DNA of 29,235 nt from Patescibacteria group bacterium UBA5187. Its GTDB lineage: Bacteria; Patescibacteriota; Minisyncoccia; Phycocordibacterales; PALSA-1337. A program made the position numbers and the translations under genes. Positions within the stretch are counted from its first letter, which is position 1, and every line of letters starts with the position of its first letter. The DNA is taken from positions 1-29,235 of the forward strand of contig DHWH01000027.1 of assembly GCA_002413065.1 (NCBI GenBank). The letters run 5' to 3'. Below are positions 1 through 7,705 of the stretch, piece by piece. The notes under the pieces are model-generated. The model worked only from the letters and a program-made list of their open reading frames with translations, did not search any database and was not told where the DNA came from.

Positions 1-18
1 AAAATAGCCTGGGAGGCT
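1..18 (-). terminator. Intrinsic terminator after the 109-residue membrane protein gene
   Basis: A 5-bp GC-rich hairpin (agcct-ggg-aggct, 6-18) begins directly after the stop codon at 19-21. On the minus strand it is followed by attTT up to the window edge. The T-tract is cut off by the edge, so its full length is unknown. Confidence 0.6.
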
Positions 19-348
19 TTACTGTACTGGCGGCGGACTTGATAGGTGAGGAGCACTTTCCGGGAGGATGACCCCGGTGCCGTCATCTTTCATTCGCGTC
101 AGATTTTTGATGGCAGGTTCCCAAATAAGCGGCAGGAACACTTTATTCCAAATATAATCGAAAGGAGCTTTTAAATACTTGGTCCATACATTTACCACAA
201 CGCCTTTTATGAATGACCAGTTATCCTGGAATGTCGGGGAATTGCTGATGCTGCGCAGATTGAAGCCGAAGTATGCGAGTACCAAAAGAGCGACGACAAT
301 GATGAGAACCATTTTGATCAATCCCCTGTCTGTCTGATATGCGAACAT
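19..348 (-). CDS. Small membrane-anchored protein of unknown function (109 aa)
   Basis: I do not recognise the family. Residues 13-30 (VLIIVVALLVLAYFGFNL) form one hydrophobic segment after a short positively charged N-terminus, so the protein is probably an N-in signal-anchored membrane protein. The rest is Trp/Pro-containing and ends in a Pro/Ser-rich tail. It is transcribed away from the HD-domain gene at 464 and is followed at once by a terminator, so it ends a transcript. A TAAAAT hexamer lies 9 nt before the ATG, but I see no good -35. The reading frame and the hydrophobic segment support a real gene; no function can be assigned. Confidence 0.7.
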   Translation of the reverse strand: MFAYQTDRGLIKMVLIIVVALLVLAYFGFNLRSISNSPTFQDNWSFIKGVVVNVWTKYLKAPFDYIWNKVFLPLIWEPAIKNLTRMKDDGTGVILPESAPHLSSPPPVQ

Positions 349-427
349 GATGTATCTATTTTAGCGCATTTATTGTTTTAATGCAGAAGGGGTTGTGCAC
401 AGGTCTCTGCTGATATATTCATACACC

Positions 428-455
428 TAGACAAGGTCGACTAATTGAGTATATT
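428..455 (+). promoter_or_regulatory. Promoter of the HD-domain gene
   Basis: TAGACA (428-433), a 16-nt spacer, then TATATT (450-455). The -10 ends 8 nt before the ATG at 464, which leaves little or no 5' leader. No Shine-Dalgarno is visible. Confidence 0.5.
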
Positions 456-463
456 GATTACAG

Positions 464-1057
464 ATGAAACTAAAAAACGCTAACCCTTTTCAGTTCCTGG
501 CTGGAAAGTCGGTTGAACCGGTGATTCTCTTGTATTTCCAAGTGAACCACCTCAAACAGCTGTACCGGCAGGGATGGCTCCGTAAAGGACGTAACATTTC
601 CAAAAAATACTGTGAAAGCGTAGCTGATCATATTTTGGGAATTTCCATGTTGGGTCTCTTTGTCTGCCAGCTATACTTCCCGAAGCTCGATCTCCTCAAA
701 GTTCTCATGATGTGCCTCACTCACGAACTCGGGGAGATCATCAATGGCGATCCGCGCTCCCCTAAAAATCGGGCAGGCAAACAAAAAAAGTATAGTGCGG
801 AACGTGCCGCAATCATTCTTTTGCTGAAAGGCTTCCCGGATGCCGGAAAATATTTGAAGCTGTGGGAAGAATTCGAGAGAGGCAGAAGTCCGGAAGCCAA
901 ACTGGTCAAACAGTTGGATAAGCTTGAAATGGCATTCCAGGCGAAAATATATTCCCTGCAACATGGAAAAAATCTGCAGGAGTTTCTGGACGATGTCCGG
1001 ACCCACCTCGAATCAGGAGAATTGAAAAAACTTCTGACCCAGATTGAGGCGCTCTGA
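464..1057 (+). CDS. HD-domain phosphohydrolase, HDDC2/YfbR-like
   Basis: The 197-residue protein resembles the HDDC2/YfbR group of HD-domain metal-dependent phosphohydrolases, whose characterised members are 5'-deoxynucleotidases. Visible family signatures are ESVADH (His56), the THELGE segment at 86-91 (His87-Glu88) with Asp96, and the late LVKQLDKLEMAFQA helix with Asp152, which is the usual last metal ligand. The canonical His-Asp pair is His-Glu here. The gene is a single unit with its own promoter and terminator, convergent with the M23 peptidase gene. A role in nucleotide pool cleanup is inferred from the family; the substrate is unknown. Confidence 0.75.
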   Translation: MKLKNANPFQFLAGKSVEPVILLYFQVNHLKQLYRQGWLRKGRNISKKYCESVADHILGISMLGLFVCQLYFPKLDLLKVLMMCLTHELGEIINGDPRSPKNRAGKQKKYSAERAAIILLLKGFPDAGKYLKLWEEFERGRSPEAKLVKQLDKLEMAFQAKIYSLQHGKNLQEFLDDVRTHLESGELKKLLTQIEAL

Positions 1058-1083
1058 AATGGCCTAACGCTATGTTTACAGAC

Positions 1084-1109
1084 TGCACACAGAAATGTGT
1101 GCATTTTTT
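1084..1109 (+). terminator. Intrinsic terminator of the HD-domain gene
   Basis: A perfect 7-bp stem (tgcacac / gtgtgca) with loop agaaat is followed by six T on the plus strand, 27 nt after the stop codon. The T-run is on one side only, so it should act mainly on the plus-strand transcript. Confidence 0.85.
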
Positions 1110-1138
1110 ATAAAATGATCTGTCACATGTTTAATTTG

Positions 1139-2425
1139 CTACAAAAACGACAACGGATTCAAATATGCGCTGAAATCCGCAATAGGAATAGTGGCACCTT
1201 TGCGGTTTATACTGGAATCAAACTTCTTGATGACCACACCTTGCGTAGCATACACGCCAAAGTGCAGATGCGGGCCGGTCGAATACCCCGTATTGCCGCT
1301 ATACCCTATGTTCTGTCCGGTCCGTACGACTTGGCCGACACTGACCGTTTCAAGTGAAAGGTGCGCGTAGAGCGTCGAGAGACCGTTCGCGTGCTTTATC
1401 ATGATCCAACGGCCGTATGAATAACAGCCGCGAACAAGATCCGTATTGGAAATTCCAACGACGACCCCCGACAATGCAGCTTTGATGGGCGTACCGATTG
1501 AAGCCCGGAAATCCACGCCCGTGTGGCCTTTGCCATTATAAATTTGCGGATTGGCGGTAGAGAACGGCGTGTTGCCAAAATATTGAGTTACAAAAACGGC
1601 ATCGAGAGGCCAGGAAAGCACCCCGGAACCCGCATGCGGAATGAGGGCAGGATTCACCAGCAAGTGAAGCTGGGATTCATACACATTTATTTCCTGCTGG
1701 AATGCGGCTTCCTGCGCCTTCTTGTCAGCCAATAGTTTTTTATATGACGCTTCCGATGCATCCGTCTGTTTGAGTAGGCTATTTTTTTCTGCCGCGGTCG
1801 AAAGGACGATGGTACGCTGTTCCGTAAGCTGCTTATTCGGTACGATTAATTCCGCTTTCGCCTTTTCAGTCGCATTTTTTGTAGTCTCCAAGCCCACTTT
1901 TATTTGCTGCAGCGAAGTAATTTTGCCATAGATGCTTTTCTGCAGAATCCCTAATTGATCCAAAGAATCCCACGCATCGGCAACCGAGTGACTGCTCAAA
2001 ATAATTTCAGGCAACGACTGGTCATCCGCCGTATATAATGTGGCGAATGTCTGAATGATGATTCGCTGATCATCCTTGATATTATTTTCCTTTCCCTTGA
2101 TTTGCGTACCCAGCTTTTGAATTTCCAGATTCTTCGTCGTAATTTTGTCTTCCGTGATCGAAATATTAACTTCCAATTTCTTCCGCGTCAGATCCAGGGA
2201 TTTTATAGTCGCGGCCAAGGATACGGCTTGGGATCCTAACGTATCGATCTCCTTTTGGTATGACTTGATCTCCTGTTCAAGCTTGGAAATATCCTTATTC
2301 CGCTCTACTATCTTTTGCTGCAGATCATCTGCAGTTTGGGCGTGCGCGATTGCAATATGCGTTAAGAAAAATACGAAGCACAATGCGAGAGGCAACAAAA
2401 TAACACGTGTCACTCTGAAGGACAT
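1139..2425 (-). CDS. Murein hydrolase activator / M23 peptidase, EnvC-like
   Basis: A secreted cell-wall protein of 428 aa from the chosen start. A signal sequence (VILLPLALCFVFFLTHIAIAHA) precedes a long coiled coil of about 230 residues rich in Gln/Glu/Lys/Leu, then a C-terminal LytM/M23 domain. The metal-site residues are present (GHTGVD, LYAHLS and GPHLHFGV), so the domain could be an active endopeptidase, unlike degenerate EnvC. It probably acts in septal peptidoglycan splitting. It lies downstream of gltX on the same strand. The frame stays open to an ATG at 2527, 9 nt after the gltX stop, but ATG 2425 places the signal peptide at the N-terminus. The start lies inside a nested inverted repeat (2395-2516). 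Confidence 0.88.
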   Translation of the reverse strand: MSFRVTRVILLPLALCFVFFLTHIAIAHAQTADDLQQKIVERNKDISKLEQEIKSYQKEIDTLGSQAVSLAATIKSLDLTRKKLEVNISITEDKITTKNLEIQKLGTQIKGKENNIKDDQRIIIQTFATLYTADDQSLPEIILSSHSVADAWDSLDQLGILQKSIYGKITSLQQIKVGLETTKNATEKAKAELIVPNKQLTEQRTIVLSTAAEKNSLLKQTDASEASYKKLLADKKAQEAAFQQEINVYESQLHLLVNPALIPHAGSGVLSWPLDAVFVTQYFGNTPFSTANPQIYNGKGHTGVDFRASIGTPIKAALSGVVVGISNTDLVRGCYSYGRWIMIKHANGLSTLYAHLSLETVSVGQVVRTGQNIGYSGNTGYSTGPHLHFGVYATQGVVIKKFDSSINRKGATIPIADFSAYLNPLSFL

Positions 2426-2516
2426 CCGCAAGAAATTTCTAGCAAGAAATTTCTGGGGACAGTGAAAATCCTGCAGGATTTTCATGCGTCCTGAGGAGTG
2501 ACACGTGTTATTTTGT
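2395..2516. repeat. Nested inverted-repeat element at the start of the M23 peptidase gene
   Basis: Perfect 21-bp arms (2395-2415 and 2496-2516; core AACACGTGTCACTC and its complement) enclose 80 nt. Inside are a second 5-bp pairing (ggac/gtcc region), a perfect 22-bp palindrome at 2463-2484 centred on CTGCAG, and two direct copies of the palindrome agaaatttct at 2432-2441 and 2446-2455. The left arm encodes codons 4-10 of the peptidase and the start codon at 2425 is next to it, so the RNA form would fold the translation start into a helix. Confidence 0.9.
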
Positions 2517-2536
2517 GCACGTTGCATGTATACATT

Positions 2537-3865
2537 CTACACCAACTTCTTCAAAGCTTCTCCAATTCTCTTAAGAGATTCTTCCCTTCCCAAAATATAA
2601 GCCGAAGTAAATGGATCCGGAGATTTGTCCTGACCTGTCAGAGCAACACGCAATGGCCACAGTACATCGCCCTTTCCATTAGCTTCCACGTAATTCCAAA
2701 TCGCTACTTTAACGGCATCCGCAGTAAAAGCATCCGTAGGTACGGCAGCGATCAATTCTTCCATTTTCGAAAGATGAGTTCGTGCAGATTCTTTCACGGG
2801 ATTTTTCTTCCAAAGCAATTGTTCAGCAGTATGCGGATGAATCTCTTGCACAAAACCCAGTTCGCCTTCAGGGCTAAGGAGCGTTCGTATGTCGGCAAGA
2901 ACTGTTATTTTTTCACGCAATACCGGGAGCAGACGTTTGAAATCAGGACTGCTGACGGCGATCCATTCAGGGACATAAGAAGAAGCGTAGGAAGAAAATT
3001 CTTCATCAGAAAGTTTTGCAATATATTGCCTGTTGAACCAGCGCAATTTTTCTTCGTCGAAAATAGCGCCGCTCTTTTGAACCCGCTCCAAAGAGAACCG
3101 CTCGATAATCTCAGGCAAAGTAAGTAATTCACGGTCATCCGTAGGATGCCAGCCCAACAGCGCCATGTAATTTACCAAAGCTGCCGGAATATAGCCTCGT
3201 TCGCGATATTCGGTTATTGCCAAAGCGCCGTGACGTTTTGAAAGCTTGGACCGACCAGGAGCAAGTACCAATGGTATGTGGGCAAATTTCGGCGGAGTCG
3301 CCCCGATTGCTTCATAGATGAGAATCTGCCGCGGAGTATTGGAAATATGATCTTCGCCTCGGATGATATGCGTCATGCCCATCTCGTGATCATCGACAAC
3401 ATTTACAAGATGGAACACCGGTTCATCAATGCTTTTTGCAATGACAAAATCGCCGAGCTCGGTTGTATCAAATTCGATACGGCCCCGGATAATATCCTCA
3501 AATGTAACTTTCTTATTTGGGTTTCTAAAACGAATGACCTCACTTCGCTCACCTGCTTCCTTGGGAGTTTCCTTGGAAATATAGGCCCGATCAGAATCAA
3601 TCAGCTGCTTAATATATTTTTTATATACTTCGGTCCGGTCAGACTGGCGATAAAATTCATCGTAATCAAAACCTAACCATTTAAGACTCTCGATAATATT
3701 CTCCTCAAATTCCTTCTTCGACCGTTCTTTATCAGTATCTTCTATGCGCAAAATAAACTTACCCTTATTATGTCGTGCAAATATATACGCGTACAAAGCT
3801 GTGCGGTAGCTTCCGACATGGAATAAACCTGTTGGAGATGGGGCAAATCGGGTAATAATATTCAT
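2537..3865 (-). CDS. gltX: Glutamate--tRNA ligase
   Basis: Class I aminoacyl-tRNA synthetase (442 aa) that charges tRNA-Glu in the cytoplasm. The HIGH-type signature is in APSPTGLFHVGSYRTAL near residue 7, the family segment LRIEDTD is near residue 40, and the KMSKS-type loop is KLSKRHG. The C-terminal anticodon-binding helical part is present and length is normal for a bacterial GluRS. Whether it also charges tRNA-Gln cannot be decided here. The start is supported by an extended -10 promoter 6 nt upstream. The M23 peptidase gene follows on the same strand. Confidence 0.97.
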   Translation of the reverse strand: MNIITRFAPSPTGLFHVGSYRTALYAYIFARHNKGKFILRIEDTDKERSKKEFEENIIESLKWLGFDYDEFYRQSDRTEVYKKYIKQLIDSDRAYISKETPKEAGERSEVIRFRNPNKKVTFEDIIRGRIEFDTTELGDFVIAKSIDEPVFHLVNVVDDHEMGMTHIIRGEDHISNTPRQILIYEAIGATPPKFAHIPLVLAPGRSKLSKRHGALAITEYRERGYIPAALVNYMALLGWHPTDDRELLTLPEIIERFSLERVQKSGAIFDEEKLRWFNRQYIAKLSDEEFSSYASSYVPEWIAVSSPDFKRLLPVLREKITVLADIRTLLSPEGELGFVQEIHPHTAEQLLWKKNPVKESARTHLSKMEELIAAVPTDAFTADAVKVAIWNYVEANGKGDVLWPLRVALTGQDKSPDPFTSAYILGREESLKRIGEALKKLV

Positions 3866-3871
3866 ACGATG

Positions 3872-3880
3872 ATTATAGCA
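3872..3880 (-). promoter_or_regulatory. Extended -10 promoter of gltX, leaderless geometry
   Basis: On the minus strand TG-C-TATAAT (hexamer at 3872-3877) is followed by exactly 6 nt and then the gltX ATG at 3865. A transcription start about 7 nt downstream of the hexamer would fall on the start codon. No Shine-Dalgarno is present. Confidence 0.65.
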
Positions 3881-3904
3881 GGATTCCTGTAAAATAAATG
3901 TAAC

Positions 3905-3936
3905 AAAAAAGAGCCGTCTTTTGATAGCTCTTTTTT
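3905..3936 (-). terminator. Intrinsic terminator after the DUF7282-like gene
   Basis: A 10-bp stem aaaaaagagc / gctctttttt with a 12-nt loop lies 31 nt beyond the stop codon at 3967. On the minus strand the stem runs into a T-tract. It separates this gene from gltX, which starts its own transcript. Confidence 0.85.
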
Positions 3937-3966
3937 GCGCGATAGTGAGAAACGAATTGTTTCTTA

Positions 3967-4473
3967 TTATCCCTTGAGTCCTGCTCCTACTGAAGCTGAA
4001 GCATGGAATACGTGCATAATTATATTTCCGCGTGCATCCTTGAGAGGAAGATCCTTGGCGGCATTGAAGATGCCGTCGCCATCATCAGAGTGGATCATTG
4101 CGTAGTATGTTCCTCCTTCTACCGTAGAACCTGAAAGAGTGATCTTGCCACCGGCATTGATGCCTGCATCGAAGTGGGCTGAACCGATGATATCGCCTGG
4201 CTGGCCCTTGTTATCCTTGTGAATAACGACCCAGCCTGGTTTCGTCAATTGGACGGACGAGAGGTATACGACATTGCCTGGGTACTGGTCTGACATTACG
4301 ATACGGTTTGCAGCAGACTGATCCGCTGTAGTCGTAGCCATTGACTCATCACCAGTAACTGGTGCCTGAGATCCTTTACCACCGAAAACGAGAACACCGA
4401 TGATAATAAGGATAATAATGACGATTATTGTCACTACCCACTGCCATGTTTTGATACCGCTTGAAGGTTGCAT
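3967..4473 (-). CDS. Membrane-anchored DUF7282-like domain protein
   Basis: A 168-residue protein with one hydrophobic N-terminal segment (about 12-30, almost all Val/Ile) that probably anchors it in the membrane with the rest outside. After a Thr/Ala/Ser linker, a beta-rich domain starts at about residue 57 (VMSDQYPGNVVYLSSVQL, PGWVVIHKD, then GGTYYAMIHSDDGDG). This pattern resembles DUF7282 domains, known from archaeal and CPR surface proteins; that assignment is from memory of the pattern and the function is unknown. It is flanked by its own terminator and lies downstream of SBP1 with 149 nt between them. Confidence 0.7.
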   Translation of the reverse strand: MQPSSGIKTWQWVVTIIVIIILIIIGVLVFGGKGSQAPVTGDESMATTTADQSAANRIVMSDQYPGNVVYLSSVQLTKPGWVVIHKDNKGQPGDIIGSAHFDAGINAGGKITLSGSTVEGGTYYAMIHSDDGDGIFNAAKDLPLKDARGNIIMHVFHASASVGAGLKG

Positions 4474-4524
4474 ATGTTTATATAATTAAATATAAGCTTA
4501 TAATTACGACGTTTTTAGACTGTT

Positions 4525-4554
4525 ATACTAGCATATTATAAGCCGTTCTAACAA
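4525..4554 (-). promoter_or_regulatory. Possible promoter of the DUF7282-like gene
   Basis: On the minus strand TTGTTA (4549-4554), an 18-nt spacer, then TAGTAT (4525-4530). A TATAAT inside the spacer region is another possible -10. The rest of the 149-nt gap between SBP1 and this gene shows nothing else that I recognise. Confidence 0.35.
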
Positions 4555-4622
4555 GGGAGTGCTTACAAGAGTAAGTAATGAGGAGTTTAGACCTAGAACT
4601 GAGGACTATTGTTACTTGATCG

Positions 4623-5756
4623 CTATTCATTCACAATTTGACCGTCAACAATCTTAGCCACTGCCGTTGTACGCTCTACTTCGCAGTCTGAATTGAAGGT
4701 CAAAGTGCCTGTAGTAACGGGGTAATTCTTTAACGATGAGACGTAGTCACCAACCTTCCGGGGATCTTCACCTACGTGTGCAACCGCATCAGCGATAATC
4801 GATATCACATCGTAGGTTGCTGCTGCAGTGTAGATCGGATACATGCCAAATCTCTTGAAATATTCAGCTTTGAATGCGGCTGTCTTTACTGAATCCGTCG
4901 GCTGCGGCTTTGAAGAAAATTGATAGGTTACATATTCAATGCCATTTGCCAAAGAAACATTTTTAAGAGACGGGTTCTCAATGGTATAGAAGTCGCTCAC
5001 AATAGGTTTCTTCCATCCGAGTTCATGGATCTGATTCAGCATCGGTTCGATCGTGTTTGCAACTTGAACAAAGATAAGTGCATCGGAAGTATTCTGAGTA
5101 GCTTTAATTTTTGAGATACTTGTACGATAATCACCTGCACCTGGTGATGCATCATAAAATTCTGTTATGACAACTTTTCCTCCTTGAGCGGTATATGCAT
5201 TCGTAAACTCTTTTGCCAAACCCTGACCATATTCGTTTTGAGGAAGTAGCACGGATGCACGCTTATATTGATCCTTTATCAATAAATTTGCCAATCCAGG
5301 TCCAAAACTTTTTGCAGTCAAAGCGATGCGGCATGTGCGATTCTCGCCATCAAAATATGCCGGAGTTGTCGCCGCCGGAATTATAAGGAAATTACCTTCA
5401 TCAATAATTGGCTTACGCAAAGCAGCCGCAGGAGAACTTCCATCAGTGATGAAAAGCTTTATGCCGCTCAATTTTGCATTATCATATGCGCTCAGAGCTT
5501 TTCTGGCATCATAGGCGGTATCTCCTTGAATTACTTCAAGTTTCTTACCATTAATTCCGCCTGCATTGTTGATCGTATCGACGGCAATCTGAGTTGCCTT
5601 ATTTTCTATTTCCCCTACTGCAGCAATAGGTCCGGAGAGCAAATACAGCCCGCCGATTTTCACTGTGTTAGACTGCTTTGATTTGTTGGCGCTTACGCCA
5701 ATAAGCACAATCACGATAATGACCACAATTATTCCCCAGATGGCTTTTTTATTCAT
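4623..5756 (-). CDS. SBP1: anchored branched-chain-amino-acid-type substrate-binding protein
   Basis: 377 aa. Residues 5-23 (AIWGIIVVIIVIVLIGVSA) form a membrane anchor and no lipobox cysteine is present. The rest is a type I periplasmic-binding fold of the LivK/Peripla_BP_6 family: KIGGLYLLSGPIAAVGE at the start, NNAGGINGKKLEVI, then a hinge and the second lobe. LivK relatives deliver amino acids or other small ligands to ABC permeases, but no permease or ATPase gene lies nearby. It may act in scavenging or sensing. It lies 48 nt downstream-side of murG in the same direction. The two related genes at 20233 and 22264 share the MNKKxIW start. Confidence 0.88.
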   Translation of the reverse strand: MNKKAIWGIIVVIIVIVLIGVSANKSKQSNTVKIGGLYLLSGPIAAVGEIENKATQIAVDTINNAGGINGKKLEVIQGDTAYDARKALSAYDNAKLSGIKLFITDGSSPAAALRKPIIDEGNFLIIPAATTPAYFDGENRTCRIALTAKSFGPGLANLLIKDQYKRASVLLPQNEYGQGLAKEFTNAYTAQGGKVVITEFYDASPGAGDYRTSISKIKATQNTSDALIFVQVANTIEPMLNQIHELGWKKPIVSDFYTIENPSLKNVSLANGIEYVTYQFSSKPQPTDSVKTAAFKAEYFKRFGMYPIYTAAATYDVISIIADAVAHVGEDPRKVGDYVSSLKNYPVTTGTLTFNSDCEVERTTAVAKIVDGQIVNE

Positions 5757-5804
5757 AGAATATATTAAAATAATAAGTACTGAATAATCTTAGCATACCG
5801 GAAA

Positions 5805-6935
5805 TTATTTCTCATGCTCCAACGCTATATCCAATATGGCATCGGCAATGATGGAGGCGCTGTCGAGCCGGGAAAAACCCTTCGCATGAGCCTTCATGGC
5901 GTTCTTTATGGCCGGAGTGTTATTGATGCGGTCGATTTCCTCTATGAGAATGTGATTGGTCAGATTGTTTTCTTCGATAACCGCAGCCGCCCCTGTCTTT
6001 GAATACGCAAAGGCGTTCTCTGTCTGATCGTGGGAAATCGATTGAGGCAAAGGAATTATGATGGAAGGAATTCCCCATGCGGCAATCTCAAAAATAGTCG
6101 AACCTGCACGGGTTACGACGACATCGGCGACACCGGCAGCCATGCGAAGCGTCAGTTCATTCAAATAATCCATAGGATGATATCGATATCCATACGGATG
6201 GGCTTTCAAAACAACCGATGATGTCATCTTGATGCTTTCAATGTTTTTGCGGCCGGTCTGATGGATGATTTGATACCTATTGAGAAGGTCCGGCAAAGCT
6301 TCTATGATGACATTATTGATGGTTTCCGATCCTTGCGAGCCCCCCAAAATGAGTACCACCGGCAGGCCATTTTCAAGATTAAGATACTCATGGGCTCCAT
6401 TCGATAGCGGTTGGGCGATTTCGGGGCGAATAGGGTTGCCGGTGTATGCGACACGATCGGCATGTTTGAAATATATTGCGGCTTCGGGATATGACAAAGC
6501 TATTTTTTTTGCAAATTTTCCCGCCCACATATTTACTTTGCCGGGATGACTGTCTGATTCGTGGATGACAACCGGGATCCGCAATACCTTGGCCGCAAAC
6601 ATTGCCGGAAAACTGACGTATCCGCCTTTGCCAAAGACAACATCGGGATATATCGAGTACATGCGCACCAAAGCCGTGAGACATCCGATAGCTGTCTTCA
6701 CGGCATCCGTAATATTCAAAAGTGAAAAATACCGGCGCACCTTCCCTGCGGGTACGGCTACGAATTGCAGATTATTATCGAATAATGCACGCGGATTGTA
6801 TTTGCCCGGAGCCATGTAAAAAAGCTCCGGCGAAAGGATCTTGCGTTCTTTGACGCGTTCGCGAAGTGCGGCCGCAATGGCGATGATAGGATAAAAGTGG
6901 CCTCCTGTGCCGCCGCCGGTAAAAAGAATTTTCAT
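5805..6935 (-). CDS. murG: UDP-GlcNAc:lipid I N-acetylglucosaminyltransferase MurG
   Basis: A membrane-associated cytoplasmic GT-B glycosyltransferase (376 aa) that adds GlcNAc to lipid I to make lipid II. Visible motifs are the N-terminal GGGTGGHFYP loop (residues 7-16), the GKGGYVSFP region, HESDSHPG, and the C-domain GGSQGSETIN donor-site loop. The AGSTIFEIAAWGIPSIIIPLP segment with its downstream Gln/Asn is typical of UDP-GlcNAc recognition. Length matches the family. It is separated from ftsW by an unknown 192-residue gene, so the classic ftsW-murG pairing of dcw clusters is interrupted. SBP1 follows. Confidence 0.97.
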   Translation of the reverse strand: MKILFTGGGTGGHFYPIIAIAAALRERVKERKILSPELFYMAPGKYNPRALFDNNLQFVAVPAGKVRRYFSLLNITDAVKTAIGCLTALVRMYSIYPDVVFGKGGYVSFPAMFAAKVLRIPVVIHESDSHPGKVNMWAGKFAKKIALSYPEAAIYFKHADRVAYTGNPIRPEIAQPLSNGAHEYLNLENGLPVVLILGGSQGSETINNVIIEALPDLLNRYQIIHQTGRKNIESIKMTSSVVLKAHPYGYRYHPMDYLNELTLRMAAGVADVVVTRAGSTIFEIAAWGIPSIIIPLPQSISHDQTENAFAYSKTGAAAVIEENNLTNHILIEEIDRINNTPAIKNAMKAHAKGFSRLDSASIIADAILDIALEHEK

Positions 6936-7003
6936 AGGTCATTCCATTCTACAATGTATTTTATAAAAAGAGAATAACAATCAGCCAAGATGCAATTTGG
7001 TAT

Positions 7004-7028
7004 AAAAAAGCCTTCCGCAGAGGAAGGC
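7004..7028 (-). terminator. Intrinsic terminator after the 192-residue gene
   Basis: A 7-bp GC-rich stem (gccttcc / ggaaggc, 7010-7028) is followed on the minus strand by six T (7004-7009). It lies 17 nt past the stop codon at 7045, so murG should have its own promoter in 6936-7003. That promoter is not obvious to me; TTGTTA with TACATT is a weak candidate. Confidence 0.85.
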
Positions 7029-7044
7029 AATGAACTGGCTCCCC

Positions 7045-7623
7045 TCAGACTCGGCCCCGGAAATGATGTTCCGGCCGCCGCTCGATCGGCAGGTATTGCC
7101 CGATACGGACGACTTCGTAATTTCTGTAATTGCCCGTATCCAGAATCGCATCCGCTGACAACCACTGCCACGAGGCTCCCGCAGGTCTTCCATTACAGCT
7201 TGATACGGCCGGTATATGGATTTTCCCGTAACGCTTTAACTGGGTTCCGGGAAATAAGAGCATCTGTCTTTCCGTAAACCAATCATTACCCATTAGATGA
7301 GCGTTGAGCACAAGTCCGAGAGCCGCGCATACCGTGCCGTAATCCGTCAGCGGATCAAATTTCTCAATAAAATGCGCTTTGGGAACATACGCGAGCGTCA
7401 CAAGTCCGCCTCCAATCCATACACTGCCATCCGGCATTTTTTGGACAGATCTGTCGCGGAGATGTCTGTCGCGATAATGCTCATAGTCAGCAGATGGTAA
7501 TTCGAAGCGGGATGGCATTTCAGCAGACAGAACTTTGCTTTCAAGCCGCGCCTTCCGAACTCCCTTCCACCAGTTCTTCAGAGACCAATACGAATATACA
7601 ATAGGTGCAAAATTTCGGGCCAT
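7045..7623 (-). CDS. Unknown 192-residue protein between ftsW and murG
   Basis: I do not recognise this family. There is no signal peptide or membrane segment. The protein is rich in Trp, Tyr, Arg and His (YSYWSLKNWWKGVRKARLE near the N-terminus; PDGSVWIGGGLVTLAYVP mid-protein; ASWQWLSADAILDTGNYRNYEVVRIGQYLP near the end) and looks like a folded, mostly beta, cytoplasmic protein. A Shine-Dalgarno (aaagga) lies about 10 nt upstream of the ATG, unlike several neighbours that look leaderless. It sits between ftsW and murG with its own terminator. No function is proposed. Confidence 0.75.
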   Translation of the reverse strand: MARNFAPIVYSYWSLKNWWKGVRKARLESKVLSAEMPSRFELPSADYEHYRDRHLRDRSVQKMPDGSVWIGGGLVTLAYVPKAHFIEKFDPLTDYGTVCAALGLVLNAHLMGNDWFTERQMLLFPGTQLKRYGKIHIPAVSSCNGRPAGASWQWLSADAILDTGNYRNYEVVRIGQYLPIERRPEHHFRGRV

Positions 7624-7705
7624 AAATAGCTTTTCCTTTCAAAAGCCAGGGGTGTGTTTTCAAAGATCCCTTTGCAAAAACCATGAAATGGTATCGCGGA
7701 ACCGT

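Noticed and set aside
1139..2527. 462-residue start for the M23 peptidase
   Set aside because: It would translate the palindromic element and push the signal peptide about 40 residues inwards. It is kept only as an alternative, since the frame is open and lies 9 nt after gltX.
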